Origin: CAIWHR01 sp963811685
GTDB lineage: Bacteria; Pseudomonadota; Gammaproteobacteria; Burkholderiales; Casimicrobiaceae
Direction: 5' to 3'
Assembly (NCBI GenBank): GCA_963811685.1
Contig: CAWESK010000008.1
Location: forward strand, 1-64,000
DNA: 64,000 nucleotides
A model generated the notes under the pieces. It worked only from the letters and a program-made list of their open reading frames with translations. It was not told the origin of the DNA and did no database searches. Both the position numbers and the translations under genes were made by a program. Below, in pieces: positions 57,319-64,000 of the stretch. Each line of letters starts with the position of its first letter. The first letter of the stretch is position 1.

Positions 57319-59400
57319 TCAATCGTCGAAGTCCACGGTGGATGCCTTGAGCACGCCGCCCACGAGCGTGCCGTGCACTTCGACGTTCTTGCCGTTGGCG
57401 AGGTCCGCGACGGTGCCGTGGCTGAACGTCGCCGCGGAAGCATCGATCGTGCGGCCGCCGACGACGAAATTCGATGGCGAGACGAAGTTGGTGATCTTGC
57501 CTTCGGCTTCCGCGCCTTCCTGCTCGCCCGAATCGTGGAAGTCGATCTCGGCCGCCTGCAACACCGTCGAGACCACGGGGCCCTTCGCCGTGACGTCGCG
57601 GCCGTTGGCGAGGTCCGCCGCCGTACCGTTCATGAAGGTCGCCTTGGTTGCGTCGACGCGCTGCCCGGCGACAGTGAAATTCGCGACCGACACGAAGTTC
57701 GCGATGTTGCCTTCGACTTCCAGCGTCGGCGCGCCCGGGAGCGCCTCGATCGACACCTTGCGCGCGACGAGCACGCCGGCGCTGTTGATCGTGCCAGTGA
57801 CCTCGACGCGGCGACCGTTGACGAGGTCGGCAACGGTGCCGCCTTCGTAGGTCGCGCCCGAAGCGTCGACCGGCTGACCTGCCACCACGAAATTCGCCGG
57901 CGACACGAAAGAGGTGATCGCGCCCTCGACAGTGGCGTCCGCCGGCGGCGAGCCATCGTCGGTAAACTCGACCCTGCTCGCCATCAGCACGTCGCCCGAT
58001 AACGTCCCCTCCGCAGCAACGCGTTTTCCGTTGGCGAGGCTCGCCGCGGTACCGTTGTCGAACTTCGCGGAGCTTGCATTGACCTTGCGGCTGCCGACCT
58101 TGAAGCTCGCCACCGAAACGAACTCGCTGATGATGCCTTCGGCCTTTGTCGATGGATCACTGGACGGCGGCGCGCCCGGATCGAGACGCTCGATCCGGGT
58201 GGCTACCAATTCCTTGGGCGTCCGGGCTGCGCGCGCCAGAAGGTGATCGCCAACACGGATCGCGTCGAGACCGAAATTGCGCACGGCGGCGGCGCTCTTG
58301 TCCTCGAATTGCGTCGAGCCCGTGACGCGCAGCGATTGCCCGGCCACCGTGACCGTCCCGCCGCTGACGTTGATGGCATCAGCGGTGCCGTCGATCGAAA
58401 AGTCCGCTGTCTGCTCGATCTCGACGGTCGTCGCGACAACCACGCCCTGGACCAGCTTGCCTTTGACTTCGACCTTGACGCCATCGGCCGGCACCGCCCC
58501 GCCGACGCCACTGATCGTCGCGGCACGCCCGTCGACCGCCTGCCCGTTGACCTTGAAGGAGGTGATTCCAGCGAAGTCAGTGATGATTCCTTCGAGCTCG
58601 ACCTGCGCACCGTCCGAACCAGGGATCGTCGTCGGGACAAGCGCAATCGCGTTCGCCACCAGCCGGTTACCGGTCGACACCGCGGTGCCGTTCACGTCGA
58701 CGACCGTGCCATTGGCGAGCGCCGGGGGAAGGAAAGCGACTGGCACTTGCGTGTAGTCGACCGTCTGGCCGCCGACCTGGAAGGTGCGAGCGGTCAGATC
58801 GGAGGCCATGACCACGCCGCGCACGGTCAGCGGCACGCCGGGCGTAACGGAGGGCTGGATCTCCACGCGCGTGGCCAGCAACTCGCCCGGCGAGGACCGG
58901 AAGCCGCTGACCTCGACGTACTGGTTGAGGAGCGTCGCGAACGTGCCGCCGTCGAATACCGTCTGCGTGTTCGTCTGCACGTGCTGGCCCAGGACCGTGA
59001 ACGCGAGACCCGCGGTGTCGACACCGGTCACCACACCGCGCACCTCCGCGTGATACTCGATGCTGACCGCCGATGCCGTTCCGTTCGGTTGCGTCACGCC
59101 CTGCACGGTGACGACCATGCCGACCTTCAGCGCCGTCTCCGTCGCCGTCTGGCCATTGATCGTGATGGACGCGCCGGCCGTAGCGAAATCCCAGCCGTTG
59201 ACGGTGACCCGACCCGCACCCAACGCGGAAATGGTGCCGACCGATACGAGCCCGGCCGTTCCGGTACCGACGACACCGCCGCTCGCGAGCATCCCGCCGC
59301 CACCGCCGCCGCACGCGGCGAGCGTCAGCGGCAGCAACAGCGCGAGACAAACGCGCACGAGGGCGCCACGGAGATGCACGAACAGCGGATGGGCTTTCAT
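57319..59400 (-). CDS. DUF5666 repeat lipoprotein
   Basis: A secreted lipoprotein of 693 residues. The signal peptide ends LPLTLAACGGGGGG (lipobox with a Gly-rich linker). The mature part is built from ~70-90-residue beta modules with the recurring pattern FVS..SF.V.G..VDA..A.F..GT.ADLANG..VEV.G, clearest in the C-terminal half (four or five copies). No enzyme motif; the family is uncharacterised. The start ATG 59400 overlaps the stop of the upstream DUF6502 gene (ATGA), so the pair is translationally coupled. Confidence 0.85.
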   Translation of the reverse strand: MKAHPLFVHLRGALVRVCLALLLPLTLAACGGGGGGMLASGGVVGTGTAGLVSVGTISALGAGRVTVNGWDFATAGASITINGQTATETALKVGMVVTVQGVTQPNGTASAVSIEYHAEVRGVVTGVDTAGLAFTVLGQHVQTNTQTVFDGGTFATLLNQYVEVSGFRSSPGELLATRVEIQPSVTPGVPLTVRGVVMASDLTARTFQVGGQTVDYTQVPVAFLPPALANGTVVDVNGTAVSTGNRLVANAIALVPTTIPGSDGAQVELEGIITDFAGITSFKVNGQAVDGRAATISGVGGAVPADGVKVEVKGKLVQGVVVATTVEIEQTADFSIDGTADAINVSGGTVTVAGQSLRVTGSTQFEDKSAAAVRNFGLDAIRVGDHLLARAARTPKELVATRIERLDPGAPPSSDPSTKAEGIISEFVSVASFKVGSRKVNASSAKFDNGTAASLANGKRVAAEGTLSGDVLMASRVEFTDDGSPPADATVEGAITSFVSPANFVVAGQPVDASGATYEGGTVADLVNGRRVEVTGTINSAGVLVARKVSIEALPGAPTLEVEGNIANFVSVANFTVAGQRVDATKATFMNGTAADLANGRDVTAKGPVVSTVLQAAEIDFHDSGEQEGAEAEGKITNFVSPSNFVVGGRTIDASAATFSHGTVADLANGKNVEVHGTLVGGVLKASTVDFDD

Positions 59401-60272
59401 TTGTTCTTCCTTTTCTTCGGAGGCGCGGACTCCGATTTCGCGACCGGCGAACCGGCGGTGTCGGCGACGGGCTCGGCATAGAAGAAGACGCCAAGCCGCA
59501 TTCGCATGCGTTGTCCCGGAGCGGGCGGGTCGCTTGCTTCGAGCGCCATCCCGTCGCGGTTGATGTCCTGCAGGACCTGCATCGACAATTGCTCGGACTT
59601 GGCCTGCAACGCGGCAACCGCCGCCGGCGAGAGCTCGTCGTAGTACACGCTGCGCTCGAGCCACGCGGGCCGCGCTCCGCCGAGGTTATGCACGCCGGCG
59701 GCGAGGTGATCGTGCAGCGCCTCGCCGAAATAGAAGGCCTTCGCGTCGACTTCCTTGCCGGGGACGAAACCGCGCGTCACGAGGCGGACGTGGTCGTCGG
59801 CATCGACCTCGACGACGCCGAGGCGCACGAGCTCGTCCAGCACCGAGCGCGGACGAACGTTCTTGCTCACCTTTTCGACCAGCACGGCGAACGATTCCGC
59901 GCCGCCCTTGCTCGGTGTCCTCGGCAATCGGCGCGGCGTGCCGTTGCGGTCGTGGTACGAGGCGTCGCCCAGCCAGCGCGCAACGATCTGCGTGCCGAGC
60001 GTCATCGCCGGCGTCGGTCCGGTGTCCGGCGAGGATTCGCGACGGAGGCGGCGAATATCCTTGCGATGAACGCCGGTGAGCAGCGTCAGGCGACTGTCGG
60101 TGGCGAGCTTTCCGCGAACGGTGAACTCGCTGGCCGCCGTTTCGACGAATACCGACTTGAGAAGGTCAGCGAGGAACGGATACGTAATTCCCTGGCTCAC
60201 GAGCAGCCGCACGAGCGGACGCAGAAGCCGGCGCAGTGCAGCGACCACCGAGGCTCGCGGTTGCCCAGGCAT
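59397..60272 (-). CDS. DUF6502 family protein
   Basis: A protein of about 291 residues, starting MPGQPRASVVAALRRLLRPL (ATG 60272; the frame extends upstream but loses protein-like character). It resembles a winged-helix regulator-like family: the LLVSQGITYPFLADLLKSVFVETAASEF helix and the LTGVHRKDIRRLRRE segment recall the small HTH domain of this DUF. The C-terminal Lys-rich tail is PPKKRKNK. The coupling to the DUF5666 gene is seen in other betaproteobacteria; function unknown. Regulation may involve the palindrome upstream. Confidence 0.75.
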   Translation of the reverse strand: MPGQPRASVVAALRRLLRPLVRLLVSQGITYPFLADLLKSVFVETAASEFTVRGKLATDSRLTLLTGVHRKDIRRLRRESSPDTGPTPAMTLGTQIVARWLGDASYHDRNGTPRRLPRTPSKGGAESFAVLVEKVSKNVRPRSVLDELVRLGVVEVDADDHVRLVTRGFVPGKEVDAKAFYFGEALHDHLAAGVHNLGGARPAWLERSVYYDELSPAAVAALQAKSEQLSMQVLQDINRDGMALEASDPPAPGQRMRMRLGVFFYAEPVADTAGSPVAKSESAPPKKRKNK

Positions 60273-60365
60273 GGCGCCGCCTTCGACGCTTGCATCCAGC
60301 GATGTGACGATCGACCGCACGTAGGTCCTTGGTCCCCCCAGCCCGGTGCCGGGCCGGCGAATTAC

Positions 60366-60382
60366 GTGGGAAATTTTCCCAC
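60366..60382. promoter_or_regulatory. palindrome GTGGGAAA-T-TTTCCCAC
   Basis: A perfect 8-bp inverted repeat with one central base (GTGGGAAATTTTCCCAC), about 94 bases upstream of the DUF6502 ATG, at the edge of the AT-rich region. It looks like an operator for a dimeric regulator. DUF6502 itself is a candidate autoregulator, but that is inference. Confidence 0.45.
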
Positions 60383-60443
60383 CTATTTTCATGATATGCA
60401 AGCATCATATATGCGATCGGCATTGAAAGTAGATATTCATTCT

Positions 60444-60471
60444 TTGTTTTCATATGTTTACTACATATATT
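60444..60471 (+). promoter_or_regulatory. possible promoter toward marC
   Basis: TTGTTT (60444-60449) and TATATT (60466-60471) with a 16-base spacer, about 140 bases upstream of the marC ATG. In DNA this AT-rich, such matches occur easily. Confidence 0.3.
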
Positions 60472-60611
60472 CTATATTTTTTCTGGAATCAATTATTTGA
60501 CGCTCTCGCTCTATTCCAGCCTGACCGTCGTAGGACCAGGAGTTCGTTCACCCGCCACGACTCAGGTAATCTTCGGTGACCCTTGCTCGTCGCATTCAAT
60601 CCCGCCTCAAC

Positions 60612-61283
60612 ATGACCGCCGATCTACGGCAGCTCTTCGAAGGGGTCCTCATCCTCTTTGCTGCCCTGTTTCCCATCGTCAATCCCTTCGGTGGAGCGCC
60701 CGTTTTCCTCGCGATGACATCCGATTGCACCGATGAGTTGCGCGCAAAGATCGCCAATCGCGTCAGCTGGAACGCCTTCATCCTGTTGCTCGCCTCCGTG
60801 TCGATCGGCACTTACGTGCTCGATCTTTTCGGCCTCTCGGTGCCCGTCGTGCAGGTCGCGGGTGGGATCGTCGTCTGTGCGGCGGGCTGGGAACTGCTTC
60901 GCTCGGGAGGCGCGGTCGAAACGCCGATCCCCTCCTCGCCGCCGAGCGCCGCGCAGATCGCGAGCCGCGCGTTCTATCCGCTGACGCTGCCGATCACCGT
61001 CGGTCCGGGTTCGATTTCGGTCGCCATCACGATCGGCGCCAACCATCCGCGCAACGTCCACTCGCTGCTGATCAACGGCACCGCGGATGTGATCGGCGCC
61101 GCGTTGATCGCGTTGACCGTTTTCGTGTGCTACCGGTATGCCGACGTCGTGCTGCGCCGGCTCGGCGAGACCGGGACGAGCGTCCTCGTGCGCTTGTCCG
61201 CCTTCATTCTCTTCTGCATCGGCGTGCAGATCCTCTGGAACGGCGCATCCGCGTTGCTCGCGGACCTGCCGCCGGCCAAATGA
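60612..61283 (+). CDS. MarC family membrane protein
   Basis: A 223-residue multi-pass inner-membrane protein (start MTADLRQLFEGVLILFAALFPI, ATG 60612). The MarC family signature is ALFPIVNPFGGAPVFLAMTSD, followed by helices such as VVQVAGGIVVCAAGWELL and YPLTLPITVGPGSISVAITIGA. About six helices. Physiological role in the family is unsettled (not linked to mar antibiotic resistance). A short N-terminal extension in the open frame (from 60576) is unlikely to be translated. Confidence 0.9.
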   Translation: MTADLRQLFEGVLILFAALFPIVNPFGGAPVFLAMTSDCTDELRAKIANRVSWNAFILLLASVSIGTYVLDLFGLSVPVVQVAGGIVVCAAGWELLRSGGAVETPIPSSPPSAAQIASRAFYPLTLPITVGPGSISVAITIGANHPRNVHSLLINGTADVIGAALIALTVFVCYRYADVVLRRLGETGTSVLVRLSAFILFCIGVQILWNGASALLADLPPAK

Positions 61284-61471
61284 GTCCGATCCGAGCACCG
61301 GATCATGCGTGGAGTTGGCGGGAAGTCGCTCGTCTTTGCTATAATTAAAAGTTGCCTGCGAGGCCGCTGAGCTAGCGCTCCCACCTCCCGCAGGACTCCC
61401 GATTCCAGGTTTGTGCCGGTGTAGCTCAGTTGGTAGAGCAGCGCATTCGTAATGCGAAGGTCGAGGGTTCG
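61277..61471 (+). repeat. tandem duplication, unit 1 (promoter plus 5' part of tRNA-Thr)
   Basis: A 195-bp unit starting at CAAATGAG, which overlaps the marC stop codon, and ending in the truncated tRNA copy. It contains TATAAT at 61340-61345 (possible -35 TTGGCG at 61315, 19-base spacer). It is repeated immediately as unit 2. Confidence 0.8.
61415..61471 (+). pseudogene. truncated tRNA-Thr copy
   Basis: The first 57 nt are identical to the complete tRNA-Thr at 61611, up to GGGTTCG of the T-arm, and then the sequence switches to CAAATGAG. The 3' 19 nt (half the T-arm and the 3' acceptor strand) are missing, so it cannot fold as a tRNA. Confidence 0.85.
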
Positions 61472-61667
61472 CAAATGAGTTCCGGTCCGAGCATCCGATA
61501 TGCGTGGAGTTGGTGGGGACTCGCTCGGTTTGCTATAATTTAACGCTCCTGCGAGGCCGCTGAATTTGCGCGCCCCCACCTCCCCGCAGGATTCCCGATT
61601 CCAGGTTTGTGCCGGTGTAGCTCAGTTGGTAGAGCAGCGCATTCGTAATGCGAAGGTCGAGGGTTCG
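61472..61667 (+). repeat. tandem duplication, unit 2
   Basis: The second unit begins with the same CAAATGAG and carries a second TATAAT (61534-61539, TTGGTG upstream, 18-base spacer). Its promoter/leader part differs from unit 1 at many positions, whereas the 57 tRNA bases are identical. Past the unit the sequence continues to complete the tRNA. Confidence 0.8.
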
Positions 61668-61686
61668 ACTCCTTCCACCGGCACCA
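61611..61686 (+). tRNA. tRNA-Thr (CGT anticodon)
   Basis: A 76-nt complete cloverleaf with encoded CCA. GCCGGTG pairs with CACCGGC, the D-arm is GCTCAGTTGGTAGAGC, and the anticodon loop TTCGTAA gives CGT (Thr ACG codons). The T-arm is AGGGTTCGACTCCT. Confidence 0.96.
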
Positions 61687-61948
61687 TAAAAACAAGCACT
61701 TACCTCAGATCAGCGAGTTGCCTCGATCCGCCGTAAAGTGCCCAGTAAGTGCATCCCTACTGATCCAGATACGCCCGCACCGATCCCGGTGACGAGCGCG
61801 GCGCCGCGTGATGATCGGGCAAGGCCTCGAAGCGCCTACACGGGGCGTCCGTTTTGACCGCTGGGTTAGGCGTCATAGCCGACCGGTCAAGTCCGAGGGC
61901 CGTGAAGCGCAACGCTCTTGTAACTCGCTTCGACGGAGGGGCTGCGCA
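61687..61948. other. non-coding stretch after tRNA-Thr
   Basis: These 262 bases hold no convincing gene on either strand and no clear terminator after the tRNA. From here on the base composition is visibly lower in G+C than the backbone. Confidence 0.4.
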
Positions 61949-62404
61949 TCACTGATTGCTCCGGGGAACGTCTATGGCCTCGCCCTCAGACGACCAATAC
62001 TCAATATCAAATGCGTAGGTCAATTTTTCCGGCAAGAAAGTAATGTCAACAATTTCTACAGAAAATTTTCCGGAGTTCATTTTGGCTCGTACCTGATACT
62101 GACGGCCGCCGTCCAAAGTGACATTTACGCGTTCACGGGCACTAGCCAGCACGTGGCTCGTACTGATGAGTATCGTATTTCTTCCCGCCGGCAGACAGAG
62201 GCGACTAAAGCCACCAAAAGCCGGATTACTATCTGGGAGAACCGCAACATGCGTTTCCCCTTGAGTATAGTATCGTAGGAAGCTGGCGGCCCCTCCTCCG
62301 ATGCACGCGAGATCGCTTGCGGGAGCAGACAAAGTGCCGGGGGTTGAGGCACACCCCACGAAGAGCGACGTGGCGAGCGTTGCGGTGGCGAGTACGAGCT
62401 TCAT
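61949..62404 (-). CDS. hypothetical lipoprotein
   Basis: A 151-residue protein with a lipobox in LATSLFVGCASTPGT, so Cys17 is the predicted lipidation site. The mature domain includes SHVLASARERVNVTLDGGRQYQVRAKMNSG, resembling small beta-sandwich lipoproteins of the DUF2846-like type, but I do not firmly assign a family. Same strand as the next two lipoprotein genes, with a 39-bp gap; codon use is more AT-rich than in backbone genes. Confidence 0.7.
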   Translation of the reverse strand: MKLVLATATLATSLFVGCASTPGTLSAPASDLACIGGGAASFLRYYTQGETHVAVLPDSNPAFGGFSRLCLPAGRNTILISTSHVLASARERVNVTLDGGRQYQVRAKMNSGKFSVEIVDITFLPEKLTYAFDIEYWSSEGEAIDVPRSNQ

Positions 62405-62443
62405 TGATAAGTACAGCTGAGTGAGATTTATGACGGTGATTCG

Positions 62444-62929
62444 TCAATCTTCCCCTTGGCGCGTCAGCTTACAGTTGCGTATCTCTGTCTCGCCGATCTC
62501 GCGCCCGACCGGCTCGGTGTCCCAACTGCAACCCGCCATACCAACGAGACAGCGGCTATTGAGGCGCACATAACGCGTCTCTCCCTGATCGAGCCTGATC
62601 GTCGCTTTGTCGGGATTGCCCTCCCATGCGATCTCGTGTGACCCCGATAGCACATCGGCAAAAATGAATCCCGTGTGATTGACGTATCCGACCGACTTGC
62701 CGTCAACAAGAACAAGTGCTTGGGTCCATCGTTGAGCCAATGTAGGTCGATATATGTAGAGCCGCCCGTAACCGGAGGGAGGCGGTGGCAGAGTATCCCG
62801 TAGTCCCGAATACATAGGCCCAGTCGCATTTACTGGATTCAGCGCGATTGGAACAAGTTGTGGGGGGATGCAAGAGTTCAGAAGGAGGCAGACACAGATC
62901 AGCAACGCAGCTTTATAGTACTTATTCAT
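62444..62929 (-). CDS. DUF2846-like lipoprotein
   Basis: A protein of about 161 residues starting MNKYYKAALLICVCLLLNSC (ATG 62929), with lipobox LLNSC; the open frame begins 11 codons earlier, but that would bury the signal peptide. The domain has GYGRLYIYRPTLAQRW, VLVDGKSVGYVNHTGF and the DVLSGSHEIAW turn, the pattern of DUF2846 lipoproteins. Function unknown. Part of the lipoprotein run after tRNA-Thr. Confidence 0.75.
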   Translation of the reverse strand: MNKYYKAALLICVCLLLNSCIPPQLVPIALNPVNATGPMYSGLRDTLPPPPSGYGRLYIYRPTLAQRWTQALVLVDGKSVGYVNHTGFIFADVLSGSHEIAWEGNPDKATIRLDQGETRYVRLNSRCLVGMAGCSWDTEPVGREIGETEIRNCKLTRQGED

Positions 62930-62980
62930 AGGCGAAGAATGCAGACTATTGCTCGATTTCAAATCGCGCCCAAGCCTCCG

Positions 62981-63662
62981 TTAGTTTTCCTTCGAGTGCT
63001 TGCTGGCGCTGTTCGTAGCTGATGGATACCGATACCAAGTGTCGATGTCAGCGTTCGCGCGTCCACGGTGGAGCCGTCGGATGACTAGTGAACCGTCAGC
63101 TACGGTGGTAAGCGTTATGAAATAGCTGTCCCAGTCTGGCCCTTGCACAAAGCGATGAAAATACAATCGCGGTACATTGTCGGCCACGGAGCAGTCAAAC
63201 ATTTCCCAAAGTTGTACTTCGTCGCGCGTCCAGGGTGCCCCGAAGTGAAACCGTTCGAAATTTGCAATATACGTTTGATGGTCCTTGCCAACAAATGTCA
63301 ACTTGAGCGTTTCGGACGCAAGATTTATTGAAACCGATTCTGCGCTATTCGGCACATGCCATTTCCGAATTTTTGTGTCCGGCAAACGGAATGCAGGGAA
63401 TTCGTCTCCATGGAGCGCGGCGAAGATCTCACTCACCGTTAGACGTTCTCCAATATCGGTTGGATACGTCGCCGCTGCTTGATTGCTGTACGTGCCGTTC
63501 AAACTTTGGACAATCATCCGCCGTCTTGGCTGAATTGAACGAAGGCCACGAAGTCGGGTACGGGGTTGGAACTGGTCGTACCGATGATGCACACCCCAAC
63601 AGAGCAAGGGCGACAGCTGTCGAAAGAAGCCACGAAAGTCTGTTGCAATTAGCGTGTGCCAT
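62981..63662 (-). CDS. hypothetical lipoprotein (single frameshift)
   Basis: About 226 residues in two frames. The start MAHANCNRLSWLLSTAVALA has lipobox ALALLGC. The frame reads NSAKTADDCPKF and then shifts at a TTT/AAA run (plus 63501-63503) to LNGTYSNQAAATYPTDIGE. Deleting one base restores CPKLNGTYSNQ, a common form in lipoproteins, and the 682-nt span is three n plus one. The rest (FRLPDTKIRKWHVPNS, WDSYFITLTTVADG) matches no family I recognise. Confidence 0.65.
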
Positions 63663-63802
63663 ATGCGCGGTGTGAAATTTACGCTACCGCCCTAACTGCG
63701 CGCATCGAGTCGATAGGTTGCGCCGGTTGGAAACCGGGAAATCTCGTCCTGCTATGGGGGATAATCGCAAAGTTTAGGAGTCTGTCTTTCCAACGTATTG
63801 AT

Positions 63803-63991
63803 TTACGCCATAGTTAGTCCGCCTCGCAATGGGACGCATTGGCATTCCCCTGTTGCATACATAAACCGAAATGCCCCGCGCGGACGTACCACAGGCGGAA
63901 AAAAGCACCGGCTGGCTTCCCGGGGCAATCGTCCGCGCGGATCAGCGACCAGCGCCGCCAGTACGCGGAAGTGAGCATCGCTCAACCCCAC
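63803..63991 (-). CDS. hypothetical small protein, possibly partial
   Basis: A 62-residue frame (MGLSDAHFRVLAALVADPRG) that remains open toward the window edge, so it may be the 3' end of a longer gene. The first 30 residues look like a helix-turn-helix start, but the remainder is not family-like and I do not assign a function. The 140 bases between it and the neighbouring lipoprotein show no other gene. Confidence 0.25.
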   Translation of the reverse strand: MGLSDAHFRVLAALVADPRGRLPREASRCFFPPVVRPRGAFRFMYATGECQCVPLRGGLTMA

Positions 63992-64000
63992 GCCGGGAGC

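Larger units (their letters stand above)
60273..60611. other. AT-rich divergent intergenic region
   Basis: This 339-bp stretch between the DUF6502 gene (-) and marC (+) has no convincing gene. Bases 60360-60500 are strikingly A+T-rich in an otherwise G+C-rich genome, consistent with a promoter region for both directions. Confidence 0.5.

Noticed and set aside
61808..62278. Plus-strand 156-codon frame after tRNA-Thr (integrase remnant?)
   Set aside because: No integrase or recombinase motif is visible, and it is antisense to the lipoprotein gene at 61949.

Overview
The window is high-G+C chromosomal DNA, most like a betaproteobacterium (Burkholderiales or Rhodocyclales type). I base this on two backbone blocks in the usual betaproteobacterial order (pyrG-kdsA-eno-ftsB and ligA-zipA-smc), on protein resemblance, and on a CCCCCTCGGGGG-type interspersed repeat I associate with Burkholderiales. 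Species is not determinable by eye.

Layout. 1-7 kb: a truncated unknown gene, a SpoU/TrmH RNA methyltransferase, ftsB, eno, kdsA, pyrG, gltX. 7-13.6 kb: a four-gene Anbu cluster (DUF2126 transglutaminase, Anbu proteasome-like protease, alpha-E protein, circularly permuted ATP-grasp), probably one operon. 13.8-24.2 kb: tRNA-Val, a HAD hydrolase, an SDR, an OxyR-like LysR regulator, galU, ligA, zipA, smc. 24.3-41.6 kb: two divergent dipeptide/oligopeptide ABC operons with M14- and M20-type hydrolases inside or beside them, a solute-binding protein, a DHDPS-family protein, an M3 oligopeptidase and an M14 carboxypeptidase. Together they look like a peptide or acylated amino acid uptake and breakdown region. 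41.6-57.3 kb: rlmB, then a large electron-transfer locus. 57.3-61.3 kb: a DUF5666/DUF6502 pair and marC. 61.3-64 kb: a tandemly duplicated tRNA-Thr region, then a lower-G+C stretch of small lipoproteins that looks acquired.

The standout is the locus at 42.5-57.3 kb. One strand carries, in order, a five-helix b-type-cytochrome-like membrane protein, a secreted 24-heme cytochrome c, a giant secreted cytochrome c with about 88 CXXCH motifs over 7.9 kb, a TPR plus beta-barrel outer-membrane-type protein, and a CcmI/CycH-like TPR protein. A membrane-anchored ferredoxin/FAD oxidoreductase is divergently transcribed. The layout suggests an inner-membrane to periplasm to outer-membrane electron conduit. 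Within the giant cytochrome a 9-heme, ~257-residue super-repeat recurs in nearly identical copies.

Caution. Many genes, including essential ones (ligA, smc), are broken by single-base shifts. In the gene lengths I could check, these are nearly always +1, which points to consensus insertion errors rather than pseudogenes. I give full gene spans across these shifts and state where they lie.
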